Below are positions 28,750 to 37,044 of a stretch of 45,456 nucleotides of DNA, piece by piece. Below the pieces are notes generated by a model that saw only the letters and a program-made list of their open reading frames with translations, made no database searches and had not been told where the DNA came from. The stretch comes from Pseudomonadota bacterium (GTDB lineage Bacteria > Pseudomonadota > Gammaproteobacteria > Steroidobacterales > Steroidobacteraceae), in assembly GCA_023391815.1 (NCBI GenBank), contig JAEWAF010000066.1, forward strand, positions 1 through 45,456, read 5' to 3'. Every line of letters starts with the position of its first letter. The first letter of the stretch is position 1. A program made the translations under genes and the position numbers.

Positions 28750-29517
28750 TCAGATTCCCGCGTACCACTCGTATCCTTCGTCTTCCCAGTAGCCGCCCTT
28801 GCCTTCACCGATATGCGCGAAGCTCGCAACGGCTTCGATTCGCATGAGGTACTTGGCCATCTTGTAGCCCAGCTGCCGTTCGACACGCAGGCGCAGCGGC
28901 GCGCCGTTTGCGATCGGCAGCGTGCTCCCATTCAGCTCATAGGCAAGGATCGTCTGCGGATGATGCGCGTCGTCCATGTCGATGCTTTCGTAATATCGGG
29001 TACCGGACGCGTCCATCGGATCGGCGCAATAGAACACGATGTAGCGCGCTGCTGCTTTCGGCTGTGCCAGCGCGAGTACCTCACTCAGAGGGACACCACG
29101 CCATTTGGCGATTGCACTCCAACCTTCTACACAATCGTGACGCGTGATCTGAGTTCGGCTCGGCATCGCGCGCAGCTGCGCGAGCGATAGTTGCGCGGGG
29201 TGATCGACGAGGCCGTCGACCCGGAGCCGCCAATCGACGAAACCGTTGCGAGCCAGTCGTTGATAGTCGGGATCGTCCGGATCGTCCGTGCCGTTGCTGC
29301 GGAAGTACGGCGACACGTCCGCTTCGCCGAATTCCTGCGCCATCGACTTGCGCGGCACCAGGGCATGATGAAGCGAGCGGTTGAGCCGCTCCGCTTCGCT
29401 GAGCACCTGTTTGACTCCAGGCTTGCCCGATAGAGCGTCGCATCCCACGACCAACGCGCCGCCGGCGACGGTGCACAGGTTTCGCAGGAATCGCCGACGC
29501 GAGCCGCTGCTGATCAT
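28750..29517 (-). CDS. Tat-exported molybdopterin oxidoreductase, sulfite-oxidase fold (MsrP-like)
   Basis: A 255-residue enzyme of the sulfite oxidase/YedY (MsrP) superfamily. It has a Tat signal (SRRRFLRNLCTVAGG, residues 6-20) with a Cys at 26 that could be lipidated (VVGC). The Mo-ligand Cys129 is in TRHDCVEGWSAIAKWRGVPL, the family's main motif, and PLRLRVERQLGYKMAKYL follows near 207. Its stop lies 15 bases from the convergent soxA stop, and its start overlaps the cytochrome b gene by 4 bases. It may be a sulfite dehydrogenase, a methionine sulfoxide reductase, or something else; the cytochrome b partner favours direct exchange with quinones. Confidence 0.85.
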   Translation of the reverse strand: MISSGSRRRFLRNLCTVAGGALVVGCDALSGKPGVKQVLSEAERLNRSLHHALVPRKSMAQEFGEADVSPYFRSNGTDDPDDPDYQRLARNGFVDWRLRVDGLVDHPAQLSLAQLRAMPSRTQITRHDCVEGWSAIAKWRGVPLSEVLALAQPKAAARYIVFYCADPMDASGTRYYESIDMDDAHHPQTILAYELNGSTLPIANGAPLRLRVERQLGYKMAKYLMRIEAVASFAHIGEGKGGYWEDEGYEWYAGI

Positions 29518-30215
29518 GACCGGATCTCCGGCTCGATCCGATAGCGCCCGGTGATCATCGAGCGCAGGTTGTTCCAAAGGCCGGTGACGATCACCTCGAA
29601 CACGTGAATCGATACGAATATCACCAAGAGCGTTGCGGTCGCGAAGTGCAACGTGCGCGCTGACTGCCGGCCACCGAAGATCGCGACCCATCCGGGCAGG
29701 ACGGAATCGAGCCACGGCGACATCGCGAGGCCGGTGAGGATCATCAGCGGCAGCAAGCCGAAGATCACGACCAGATAACTCAGCTTTTGCAGAATGTTGT
29801 AACGCCGTGCGTCCTCGCCGCGCGGGCGATGCAATCGCAGATGTTCCATGAACGAAGGACCGAGCGAGTGCCACTCCCCGTTGTGCACCGAGAGGTCGCG
29901 TGTAAGGTGGCGACTCGCGATCGAGTACGACACGTAGGTCGCCAGATTGAGGACAAGCACCCAGGCGAAGAAGAAATGCCAGCGCCTGCCCATGGCGAGC
30001 CACTGCGTCGAGGGCAATGTCGCCCAGGAGGGGAATCCGCCGTCGATGGCGAGAATGGGCCCGGCGGCCGTGTATGAAGATTGGCCCCAATACAGATTCG
30101 GATGCGCGTTGAAAATCTGCAGGCCGCTCATCAGCAACACGATCAGAGTGATCGCGTTGATCCAGTGAGTCACGCGAATCATGAGCGCGTGACGTTGGTA
30201 GAGAGACTCATCCAC
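29514..30215 (-). CDS. Membrane cytochrome b (b561/b6 type), partner of the Mo enzyme
   Basis: A 233-residue diheme membrane protein with four main helices. Likely heme His residues are in RVTHWINAITLIVLLMSG (first helix), RRWHFFFAWVLVLN (second), and near the end LHFATATLLVIFVSIHVFEV (last helix, with two His). The pattern matches the cytochrome b subunits of formate dehydrogenase, hydrogenase and thiosulfate reductase. It overlaps the Mo enzyme by ATGA, so the two form a unit that passes electrons between the quinone pool and the periplasmic enzyme. The start is uncertain: I take the GTG at 30215; a TTG at 30236 is also in frame. Confidence 0.82.
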   Translation of the reverse strand: MDESLYQRHALMIRVTHWINAITLIVLLMSGLQIFNAHPNLYWGQSSYTAAGPILAIDGGFPSWATLPSTQWLAMGRRWHFFFAWVLVLNLATYVSYSIASRHLTRDLSVHNGEWHSLGPSFMEHLRLHRPRGEDARRYNILQKLSYLVVIFGLLPLMILTGLAMSPWLDSVLPGWVAIFGGRQSARTLHFATATLLVIFVSIHVFEVIVTGLWNNLRSMITGRYRIEPEIRS

Positions 30216-30406
30216 GGTCGTCCGCCGCTCTCGCAAGGGTCTGAGTTCGATAATTCAGGCCGAGCAGGCAAGTTCCGGGAGCGATGCACGCGCACATCGT
30301 CGGCTCGAACATAAGTGTCGCGGGCTTTGTGGTGGGCGCCGGCGGGGCGTAGCATCTCCTCACACGGAGCTCATCCGAAAGCAATCGACCTGAGCGGGAG
30401 AGAGCG

Positions 30407-31039
30407 ATGGCGGACCCGGTCTCATGGCACCTCGTCGGTGACTATTTCGAGAATTGCAGTTGCAGCGTCCTGTGTCCGTGCCTGGTGTCGGCGGCCGCGC
30501 CGTTGACCTCACGGCCGACCGAAGGCTTTTGCAATGTGCCGTTGATCTTCCATATCGAACGTGGGCGCTACGGCGACGTCGCGCTCGATGGGCTCAACGT
30601 ACTGGTCATTCTTCACTCACCCGGTGTGATGGCGGACGGCAATTGGTCGGCGGCCACTTACATAGATGAGCGAGCCGACGATCACCAGACAGAAGCTCTG
30701 GCTGCGATCTTCAGCGGCGCCGCGGGCGGTCCGATGGCGGCATTCACACCGTTGATCGGCAAGCATCTGGGCGTGAGCAAAGTCCCGATGACATTCCGCA
30801 TCGACGGCAAAACACGGTCCGCGGAAATCCCGGGGGTTCTGCATATGTCCGTCGATCCGTTGCCGACCATGCATCCCAGCGGAGAGATGTGGGCGAACCT
30901 GGGTCATCCGGTCAGCGGTGACAGAATGGCGCTGGCGGTTGGAGCCGCGGGCAATACGTTCAGCGATCGTGGCATGCGCTGGGATAACTCGGGCAAGAAC
31001 GGCCTGTATGCGTCCATCCGCTGGTCCAACCAGTCTTGA
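30407..31039 (+). CDS. DUF1326 protein with CxCxxxCPC motif
   Basis: A 210-residue soluble protein of the DUF1326 family. The striking part is the N-terminal NCSCSVLCPCLVS (Cys at 17, 19, 23 and 25), a likely metal site. The rest reads as a beta-rich domain (FHIERGRYGDVALDGLNVLV, then GKHLGVSKVPMTFRIDGK). It has no signal peptide. A GGGAGAGAG ribosome site is next to the ATG. The next gene, DUF2182, begins inside its 3' end. The two families are often paired, and a link to copper or other metal handling is suspected from the motifs but not shown. Confidence 0.85.
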   Translation: MADPVSWHLVGDYFENCSCSVLCPCLVSAAAPLTSRPTEGFCNVPLIFHIERGRYGDVALDGLNVLVILHSPGVMADGNWSAATYIDERADDHQTEALAAIFSGAAGGPMAAFTPLIGKHLGVSKVPMTFRIDGKTRSAEIPGVLHMSVDPLPTMHPSGEMWANLGHPVSGDRMALAVGAAGNTFSDRGMRWDNSGKNGLYASIRWSNQS

Positions 31040-31880
31040 CGCACGCTCCAGCGACGGCGCCTTGGAAGCATTGCTGCGGCGGGATCGTTTCATAGTCGCG
31101 GGCGCCCTCGGTGTCCTCGCCGCACTGGCGTGGGCGTATGTGCTCTGGCTCGCCGCCGACATGAACATGGATGGTATGAACATGAGCGGCTTTCGCATGA
31201 TCCCTTCCGGCATCGGGGCGATGGCGCCGGCGGCCGCGCCGTGGAGCGCTGTCGAGTTCGCTTTCGTGTTCGTGATGTGGACGGTAATGATGGTCGGCAT
31301 GATGACGCCGTCGGCGGCGCCGATGATTCTCATGTATGCCCAAGGGGTCCGCCAGGCCCGTGCAGATCCGCAAAGAACCGCAGGCAAGCCGCTCGCCGCA
31401 ACCGGTTGGTTCGCCGGTGGCTACTTGCTGGCCTGGACTGGTTTCTCGCTCGCGGCGACGCTCGTTCAATGGATGTTGGAACGGCACGCTCTGCTCGATG
31501 TGCGCATGGCAAGCGCCAGCTTCCTGCTCGGAGCGGCGGTCCTGATCGCGGTGGGTATCTACCAGTGGACGCCCATCAAGGACGCCTGTCTGGCCCAGTG
31601 CCAGACCCCGTTCCGATTCCTGATGAGCCACGGCGGATTTCGTAGCACTGTCTCAGGATGCCTGCACCTGGGCTTTCTTCACGGAGTCTACTGCGTCGGC
31701 TGCTGCTGGGTGCTGATGGCGCTCTTGTTCGTGGTCGGCGTCATGAACGTGCGCTGGATCATGCTTCTGACGCTGCTCGTGCTGCTGGAGAAGCTCACTC
31801 CTTGGGGACGGTGGGTCGCACGCAGCGCCGGCGTTGCGTGTGTCGTTGCCGGGGCTTGGATGGTGGCTTCGGGCTCCTGA
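31008..31880 (+). CDS. DUF2182 predicted metal-binding membrane protein
   Basis: A 290-residue protein with about six or seven membrane helices. After the first helix comes a Met-rich periplasmic loop (ADMNMDGMNMSGFRMIP), followed by the family motif WTVMMVGMMTPSAAPMILMY. Further on are CLAQCQTPFRF and HGVYCVGCCWVLM. Met and Cys clusters of this kind fit Cu(I) or a similar soft metal. The ATG at 31008 lies 32 bases inside the DUF1326 gene; a start further downstream cannot be excluded. Together with DUF1326 this looks like one functional unit. Confidence 0.85.
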   Translation: MRPSAGPTSLDARSSDGALEALLRRDRFIVAGALGVLAALAWAYVLWLAADMNMDGMNMSGFRMIPSGIGAMAPAAAPWSAVEFAFVFVMWTVMMVGMMTPSAAPMILMYAQGVRQARADPQRTAGKPLAATGWFAGGYLLAWTGFSLAATLVQWMLERHALLDVRMASASFLLGAAVLIAVGIYQWTPIKDACLAQCQTPFRFLMSHGGFRSTVSGCLHLGFLHGVYCVGCCWVLMALLFVVGVMNVRWIMLLTLLVLLEKLTPWGRWVARSAGVACVVAGAWMVASGS

Positions 31881-31960
31881 ACGCTGCTCGCGGTCGACGC
31901 CTGCCTTGATGACCCGGCGCCGCATCGTTAGCATCGTCTGGAGCACGCAGCGAGTTGCAA

Positions 31961-32995
31961 ATGCCCCAGATGATCGATGCCCGAAGCGATACCGTCACGC
32001 GTCCGACGCCGGCCATGCTGGAAGCAATGATGTCGGCGCAGGTCGGCGACGACGTCTATGGCGAAGATGAAACTGTCAACGCGCTCCAGCAGCGGGCGGC
32101 GGACCTGTTCGGCATGGAAGCGGCGCTGTTCTGTCCGTCCGGCACGATGACCAACCAGATCGGTATCCGGATTCACACGCGGCCGGGCGACGAGGTCATC
32201 TGCGATGAGCTCTCCCATGTGTACCTCTACGAGGCCGGCGGCATCGCCGCCAATAGCGGCGCTTCGGTTCGATTGCTGAAGGGCGATCGCGGGCGCTTCA
32301 CGGCCGAGCAAGTACGATCTCAAGTCAACTCCCGGGTCGACGTGCACGCCGCCTGGTCGCGGCTCGTCGTGGTCGAGAACACGGTCAACAAAGGCGGCGG
32401 GGCCTGTTGGGATCTCGCGGAGCTGCGGCGAATCCGCACCGTGTGCGATGAGCATGAGCTGGCGTTGCATCTGGACGGCGCAAGAATCTTCAACGCGATC
32501 GTCGCTCGCAATGAGTCGCCACGCGACTACGGTCGCTTGTTCGATACGATCTCCATCTGCCTGTCGAAGGGGCTCGGCGCGCCGGCAGGCTCGCTGCTGT
32601 TGGGCCCTCGCGAGCTCATTGCGAAAGCCCGTCGTCAGCGAAAGATGATGGGCGGAGGAATGCGCCAGGCCGGCTATTTCGCGGCCGCGGGTCTGTTCGC
32701 TCTGGAGCACAACGTCGAGCGGCTGCGCGACGACCATGCGAAAGCGCGAACGCTTGAGCGAGAATTGCGCGGCCTGCCGTTCGTGTCCAGTGTGCTTCCC
32801 GTCGAAACGAACATCGTGATCTTCACCATCGAGCCGCGCCTGGGCACCGAAGAATTTCTGCGTACGTTGCACAGTCATGGGATCAAGGCGGGCAGCATGG
32901 GAGAGGCGACGATACGCTTCGTGATGCACCTCGATATCAGCGACGACCAGTTCGGCTCGCTGGTCGATCAGCTGCGTAAGCTCAAGCTCGGCTAG
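31961..32995 (+). CDS. ltaE: Low-specificity L-threonine aldolase
   Basis: A 344-residue PLP enzyme that splits L-threonine and allo-threonine into glycine and acetaldehyde. The family pattern is clear: IDARSDTVTRPTPAML at the start, VGDDVYGEDETVNALQ, the PLP-binding HLDGARIFNA, and the Schiff-base Lys in SICLSKGLGAPAGSLL. Length and order fit the GLY1/LtaE group (about 340). The ATG at 31961 is chosen, and a TTG 6 bases upstream is also possible. It lies 80 bases after the DUF2182 gene and shows no functional link to it. Confidence 0.93.
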   Translation: MPQMIDARSDTVTRPTPAMLEAMMSAQVGDDVYGEDETVNALQQRAADLFGMEAALFCPSGTMTNQIGIRIHTRPGDEVICDELSHVYLYEAGGIAANSGASVRLLKGDRGRFTAEQVRSQVNSRVDVHAAWSRLVVVENTVNKGGGACWDLAELRRIRTVCDEHELALHLDGARIFNAIVARNESPRDYGRLFDTISICLSKGLGAPAGSLLLGPRELIAKARRQRKMMGGGMRQAGYFAAAGLFALEHNVERLRDDHAKARTLERELRGLPFVSSVLPVETNIVIFTIEPRLGTEEFLRTLHSHGIKAGSMGEATIRFVMHLDISDDQFGSLVDQLRKLKLG

Positions 32996-33157
32996 CGCAA
33001 ACAAGTCATCTTCGGACGAAGTCGAGCATATTGAGACCTCCGGCGATGCTCACGGGTGCGCTTGTGCGCCTGCGCGTCGACAGAACTGAGAACTGCGCCG
33101 AATCTTCGTTCCGAGCTTCGGATCTACGCTGTGCGCACCGTTATCGAGGGGAACACG

Positions 33158-33541
33158 ATGTTGCGTTCAGCTCTGCCCATCGCATTCGTTGCTGTCTCGC
33201 TCGCCGCTTGCTCCGCGGTGGGACAGCTTACCGTGAAGGACTATCAGGCCAAGTCGGGTGAGCGGATCGTGGCGGGCCAGGCCGAGCCCAAGGGTGAATA
33301 TCAGTGCCAGAAGCTCGCGCAGGAGAAGCAGGAGTGGGGCTTCAAAGGCAACCTCGATCGCGCGGGGGCCGCCGCGCAAATCACACAGGTTGGAGTGGAT
33401 GCCGCTCCCGCGAAGGGCGCGAACTATGTGTATGTGATGCTGCCGAGTGAGAAGAGCATTGGCGGGTTCAACGTCAACGCCTTCAGCGATGCGCAGGTCG
33501 CTTACTTCAAATGCTCCAATCTGCCGACCCGGGCCGGCTGA
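33158..33541 (+). CDS. Small lipoprotein of unknown function
   Basis: A 127-residue protein with a lipoprotein signal (LRSALPIAFVAVSLAAC, lipobox LAAC). A GAGGGG lies 6 bases before the ATG at 33158 and decides the start. The mature part has a Cys in YQCQKLAQEKQEWGFKGN, a stretch AKGANYVYVMLPS and ends with VAYFKCSN, so one disulfide is likely. The pattern distantly resembles small DUF4156-type lipoproteins, which have no known function. It stands alone, 4 bases from the convergent methyltransferase stop. Confidence 0.75.
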   Translation: MLRSALPIAFVAVSLAACSAVGQLTVKDYQAKSGERIVAGQAEPKGEYQCQKLAQEKQEWGFKGNLDRAGAAAQITQVGVDAAPAKGANYVYVMLPSEKSIGGFNVNAFSDAQVAYFKCSNLPTRAG

Positions 33542-33545
33542 GCGC

Positions 33546-34280
33546 CTATTCGTTACGTTGCGCGCCGATCAGTAACATGATCGGCCGCTCCAGCTCCTCG
33601 GCCAACTCGGGACATTGAGCGATCTGCTCAGGAGTGGGGACGAACTCTTCGAGGTGCCGCAGCGTGAAGCCGCCATCGATGAGCGTATTCACCGTCGTCC
33701 CGATCGTGCGATGAAATTTCAGCACGCCGTCGGTGAACCAATGCGTCCGGCGCTCGCCCTCGATGAAGTAACGATCGACCGGCCAGGATTTTTCGCCATG
33801 CTCATCGGTCAACCAGCGTGGCTGCCGGGCGGCCATGAAGATCGGATGCTCGATGCTGAAGACGAAATCGGCACCAGGGACGAGCGCACGATGGATCGCG
33901 CGAACCAGCCGGGCGAAGTCCTGGACATAGTGGAAGGCCAGAGAGCTGTAAGCCACGTCGAATGACGCCTCGGGCAGCTCGAGCGTGTCGAGATCTGCAA
34001 TCCGATAGTCGATGGCTCGATCCTGTGTGCTGGCCGTCGCGCGCTTGATCATGTTCTCGGATAGGTCGAGCCCGAGGACCGACGCAGCGCCGTGTTCTCG
34101 CGCCCAGCGTGCAAACCAACCGAAGCCGCAGCCCAGATCCACGACTCGCTTGCCCGCCAGATCGGGGAGCATGGCGCGAAGCGCGGGCCATTCCGGAGCG
34201 GCCGCGAGCCCATGAACCTGCCGAGGCAGTTGGGTGTAGCCCGCGAAGAAGGTCGGATCGTCGTAAATGTTCTGTGCCAT
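33546..34280 (-). CDS. Class I SAM-dependent methyltransferase
   Basis: A 244-residue enzyme. The SAM-binding motif I is KRVVDLGCGFGWFARWA; motif II is SVLGLDLSENM, and SFDVAYSSLAFHYVQDF is the post-motif typical of UbiE/BioC-like enzymes. AGGTGA is 5 bases before the ATG at 34280. It follows the lipoprotein gene by 13 bases and is the last gene of the BlaI operon. The methyl acceptor is unknown, though the C-terminal part (HPIFMAARQPRWLTDEHGE) is typical of small-molecule methyltransferases. Confidence 0.85.
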   Translation of the reverse strand: MAQNIYDDPTFFAGYTQLPRQVHGLAAAPEWPALRAMLPDLAGKRVVDLGCGFGWFARWAREHGAASVLGLDLSENMIKRATASTQDRAIDYRIADLDTLELPEASFDVAYSSLAFHYVQDFARLVRAIHRALVPGADFVFSIEHPIFMAARQPRWLTDEHGEKSWPVDRYFIEGERRTHWFTDGVLKFHRTIGTTVNTLIDGGFTLRHLEEFVPTPEQIAQCPELAEELERPIMLLIGAQRNE

Positions 34281-34293
34281 GCGCGTCACCTGC

Positions 34294-35313
34294 TCAAGGT
34301 TCGCCCGCGGGACCCACTTTGAATGCACCGATGTCCGCGGTCGTCAAAGGACGGATGTTTCTCATCGCGTCTTCACCGACCGGGCCGAAGGGTCGCGCCG
34401 GCGACGGCCCGGATTGCTCGAAAACCGAGAGCGGATACTCGCCGACTCGGGTCGCACCGGTCGAGCGCAACCAGCTGGCAAACGAGTGGGCGCTGGCAGG
34501 ATTATCGAACACCAGGCGCACGGCGCCCAGCGTGGGATCGAACAGGGCGAGCCGCTCCTTGCGAACCGCGTTCTTGGAGGCGAGGCCCAGGTCCCAAAGC
34601 GGCTGGCGTAGAGCCTCGCGATCCACCAAGGTCATCCGAGCCTGGCTCGCGCAGACCCATTCATCGCCGGTCTCGGCAACGCGCACGACGAAGCTCAAAT
34701 CCAGCGTGGCTTCGACCAGGTCGAGCCCGGGAGGGTGGCGCAAGGGAATCAATCGGGTGGCGACTCGATCGCTCGACAACGGTGCGCCATCTTCCGTCCA
34801 CAGCGCTGAGAAATGCACGACCGTGTCATCCACGGCCACTCCGCCCGGCATGATGAGCAGATCGACCGACTGACCGCCGGCGAGATCACGACGTCCCTTC
34901 GCGACGCGAGTGATCTTGAGTTGCCCGGGAGAGGAGACCACAGTCGAGGTTTCCTGCGAGCCCGGGTCCGGGGTCGCAAGCTCGAAGCGATCCCAGCCCA
35001 GCAACGTGCCTCCGAAGGTCGCGACGCTCAACGTGCTCCAGACGATACGATCGTTTGGGCGCAAGCCGCTGGGCGTCACGGAGACCAGCAAACGTCGTCC
35101 CAGAGATCCGCGGGTAGCGATCGATGTTTGATGCAGGCCGGTGGCCTGCAAGTCCAGTGGGCGAACCTCGGCCTGCAATGTCACTTGCCCTTCGAGAGTC
35201 GCCGGACAGTTGTATGTTGGATAGCCGCTGGTGAACTCCGCGCGTTGCGGAGGAGTGCCGCAACCGGTGAGTGCAATCGCGGGCAGCAAGCCGGCGAGCA
35301 GGCGATGTTTCAT
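34294..35313 (-). CDS. Lipoprotein of unknown function in the BlaI operon
   Basis: I recognise no family in this 339-residue protein. It has a lipoprotein signal (MKHRLLAGLLPAIALTGC, Cys18). The mature part begins FTSGYPTYNCPATLEGQVTLQAEVRPLD and seems to hold repeated beta-strand domains of about 90-100 residues (GRRLLVSVTP, GQSVDLLIMPGG, LDLSFVVRVAETGDEWVC). A run of membrane helices is absent. It sits 16 bases behind the M56 protein and 13 before the methyltransferase. A position behind the sensor protease suggests a role in the same envelope response; that is inference. Confidence 0.65.
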   Translation of the reverse strand: MKHRLLAGLLPAIALTGCGTPPQRAEFTSGYPTYNCPATLEGQVTLQAEVRPLDLQATGLHQTSIATRGSLGRRLLVSVTPSGLRPNDRIVWSTLSVATFGGTLLGWDRFELATPDPGSQETSTVVSSPGQLKITRVAKGRRDLAGGQSVDLLIMPGGVAVDDTVVHFSALWTEDGAPLSSDRVATRLIPLRHPPGLDLVEATLDLSFVVRVAETGDEWVCASQARMTLVDREALRQPLWDLGLASKNAVRKERLALFDPTLGAVRLVFDNPASAHSFASWLRSTGATRVGEYPLSVFEQSGPSPARPFGPVGEDAMRNIRPLTTADIGAFKVGPAGEP

Positions 35314-35329
35314 GATCGGCTCTCGCAGT

Positions 35330-36559
35330 TCAGTCTTGCGCAAGTTTGAACGTGACGGCGAAGCGCCCCCACATCCGATACGGCGTTCCATCGATCGTGC
35401 CCGGGTCGAGACGCCATTTGAACGTTTCGTAGAACGCCGCGTAGTCGAGGTCGGGATAGCCGCTCGACCGTACGATCGCGGCGTCGGCGACAGAGCCATC
35501 TTCCAGCACGTGCAGCTTGAGCACGACCGTGCCGGCTTCTCCCAGACGGCGCGATGCAGGTGGATATCTGGGCGCAGAGAGGGGCTTGCCGGGATTGCTC
35601 TTTGGCAGGATCACCACGCCTGTGGAGCTCGATCCGGACTGGAACAGCTGCAGGTTGCTCGTATAGCTCACAGGCTCGGCGGGCGATTGAATCGCGGCAG
35701 TGGCCGTAACGATGGGAATGAGCGCGCATGCCATCAATACAGTCTTGAGCGCGCTCGCCCGACCTGCGCCGGTCTGTTTCAGGATGCGCTCGATCCTCAA
35801 GCTCAGCGAGCGGGCCCGAATCATCGGCACCAGGTCCGCGTGGACTAGGGAACGTTGCGCGAGACTCAAGAGAATCCGCGCATACGTCGTGCGCTCATCG
35901 CGAACATCGTCAGCTCGACTGGCGAGGGCGGCATCGTCGCTGACGTGCTCATTCAGCAACGCGAGGTGACGCGCCAGCCACCACGCAAACGGATTGAACC
36001 AGAACACGCCGCGATAAAACTGCGCCAGCCACTGCACGTAAAAGTCCCTGCCATTCACGTGCGATCGCTCATGCGCGAGCGCCAGTCGTTGCGCTTCGGC
36101 ACTCCAGTCCCTGAAGTCCGACGGCACGAGCACGGTCGAGAAGACCGTCGCCGGCGAGCTCACTTCGTTGCTGATACGAACATCCAGCGAGCCGTGGACA
36201 AGCCGCGTGGCCCGTTGTCGGATGCGCCAGCATCGGGCGACGCCGATGAACTGACGAACAGTAAGCGCGCTGGAGACCGCGATAACGATCGTGAGCAGGG
36301 CGATGCCCCAGATGGAGATGGACTCGGGGTCGGGCAAGGCCACCAGATCGGTGTAGCTCGCCGTGAGGACCGGCGCTGGCACGGGCGAGAGCGAGATCAG
36401 CTCCAACAGCGCGGGCATCGAAACCACCGACAACAGAACGATCCGCCAGACCGTCCGCTCCAGCCGCGCGTCCCGCACATGCAGTGCCGTCACGGCCAGA
36501 AACACCAGCAGCCCCAGTGCAATGGAGCGGATCGTGTATTCAGCGATCAGAGCGATCAC
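35330..36559 (-). CDS. M56 (BlaR1-type) metallopeptidase with TonB C-terminal domain
   Basis: A 409-residue membrane protein. The N-terminal part has three or four helices and the zinc-protease site HERSH (residues 163-167) with the third ligand likely E204 in LLNEHVSDDAAL. After a further helix near 280 comes a periplasmic domain (about 325-405) of the TonB C-terminal type: RRLGEAGTVVLKLHVLEDGSV, then IVRSSGYPDLDYAAF. There is no penicillin-binding sensor domain as in BlaR1. Start is GTG at 36559, which overlaps the micro-ORF stop (GTGA), with AGGAGCG as ribosome site. It would cleave or inactivate the BlaI partner in answer to an unknown signal. Confidence 0.85.
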   Translation of the reverse strand: MIALIAEYTIRSIALGLLVFLAVTALHVRDARLERTVWRIVLLSVVSMPALLELISLSPVPAPVLTASYTDLVALPDPESISIWGIALLTIVIAVSSALTVRQFIGVARCWRIRQRATRLVHGSLDVRISNEVSSPATVFSTVLVPSDFRDWSAEAQRLALAHERSHVNGRDFYVQWLAQFYRGVFWFNPFAWWLARHLALLNEHVSDDAALASRADDVRDERTTYARILLSLAQRSLVHADLVPMIRARSLSLRIERILKQTGAGRASALKTVLMACALIPIVTATAAIQSPAEPVSYTSNLQLFQSGSSSTGVVILPKSNPGKPLSAPRYPPASRRLGEAGTVVLKLHVLEDGSVADAAIVRSSGYPDLDYAAFYETFKWRLDPGTIDGTPYRMWGRFAVTFKLAQD

Positions 36560-36621
36560 GGCTGCGCTCCTGTCGAGCGGGCTGTGTATTCAGCGGCATG
36601 AGTCATCATGGCTGCGCTCCT
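36534..36621. repeat. Tandem duplication (50-base period) at the blaI/M56 junction
   Basis: Two copies of about 38 bases start at 36534 and 36584, exactly 50 bases apart. Each begins GTGTATTCAGCG and ends with GGCTGCGCTCCT, with a more varied block of 9 bases in between. Each copy carries a ribosome site and a start codon on the minus strand. The repeat covers the 3' end of blaI and the 5' end of the M56 gene, and creates a short reading frame between them. Confidence 0.9.
36556..36609 (-). CDS. 17-codon micro-ORF linking blaI to the M56 gene
   Basis: This frame encodes MMTHAAEYTARSTGAQP. Its ATG overlaps the blaI stop (ATGA), and its TGA overlaps the GTG start of the M56 gene (GTGA). A GGAGCG lies just before it and another inside it serves the next gene. 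The front half (AEYTARS) mirrors the true N-terminus of the M56 protein (AEYTIRS), and the last four residues (GAQP) repeat the BlaI C-terminus. It therefore arose from the tandem duplication. It may only pass ribosomes on (translational coupling); a stable peptide is doubtful. Confidence 0.5.
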   Translation of the reverse strand: MMTHAAEYTARSTGAQP

Positions 36622-37028
36622 TTCTTGGAGCGGGGCCGCCGCGAACCGTCTTTGGATTGCTGTTCCGCTTGCTCGATCGCATTCAGCAGCCGATCGACCT
36701 GGCTGCGGTCCACCATCTTGGCGTCGACCAGCCCGACCAGCACTTCGTCGACCGAGCCGTCGCAAAACCAGTCCACGATACGTTTGATGGCGCGCGCGGC
36801 TACTTTGCGCCGAGGTTCGGCGGCCTCATAGATGAAGGTCCGATTCTCGACTCGGTGGCTCACATAGCCCTTGGCCTCCAGCCTGCGGAGTACCGTGCGA
36901 ACGGTGGTTTCCTTGAGTCCGCGTGCCAGTTTTTCGCGCACGGCTTCGGCGCTGAGCGAGCTGTGCGCCCATACGATCTTCATCACGGCGCGTTCCAGCT
37001 CGCCGAGCTCGGTCTTGGTCGCTCGCAT
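36606..37028 (-). CDS. BlaI/MecI/CopY-family transcriptional repressor
   Basis: A 140-residue winged-helix repressor. LGELERAVMKIVWAHSSLSAEAVREKLA and the recognition region KETTVRTVLRRLEAKGYVSHRVENRTFIYEA match BlaI closely, and the C-terminal part is the usual dimerisation helix region, here ending in a basic tail (SRRPRSKKGAQP). It is the first gene of an operon with the M56 protease, the classical pair in which the protease relieves repression. AGGAGGT lies 11 bases before the ATG, a little far. Two overlapping dyads lie directly upstream and likely form its own operator. Confidence 0.9.
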   Translation of the reverse strand: MRATKTELGELERAVMKIVWAHSSLSAEAVREKLARGLKETTVRTVLRRLEAKGYVSHRVENRTFIYEAAEPRRKVAARAIKRIVDWFCDGSVDEVLVGLVDAKMVDRSQVDRLLNAIEQAEQQSKDGSRRPRSKKGAQP

Positions 37029-37044
37029 GGGAGTGTGCTACCTC

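Noticed and set aside
36556..36765. 69-codon frame antisense-free within blaI that ends in the micro-ORF
   Set aside because: The part inside blaI is out of frame with it; only the last 17 codons have their own start and ribosome site.
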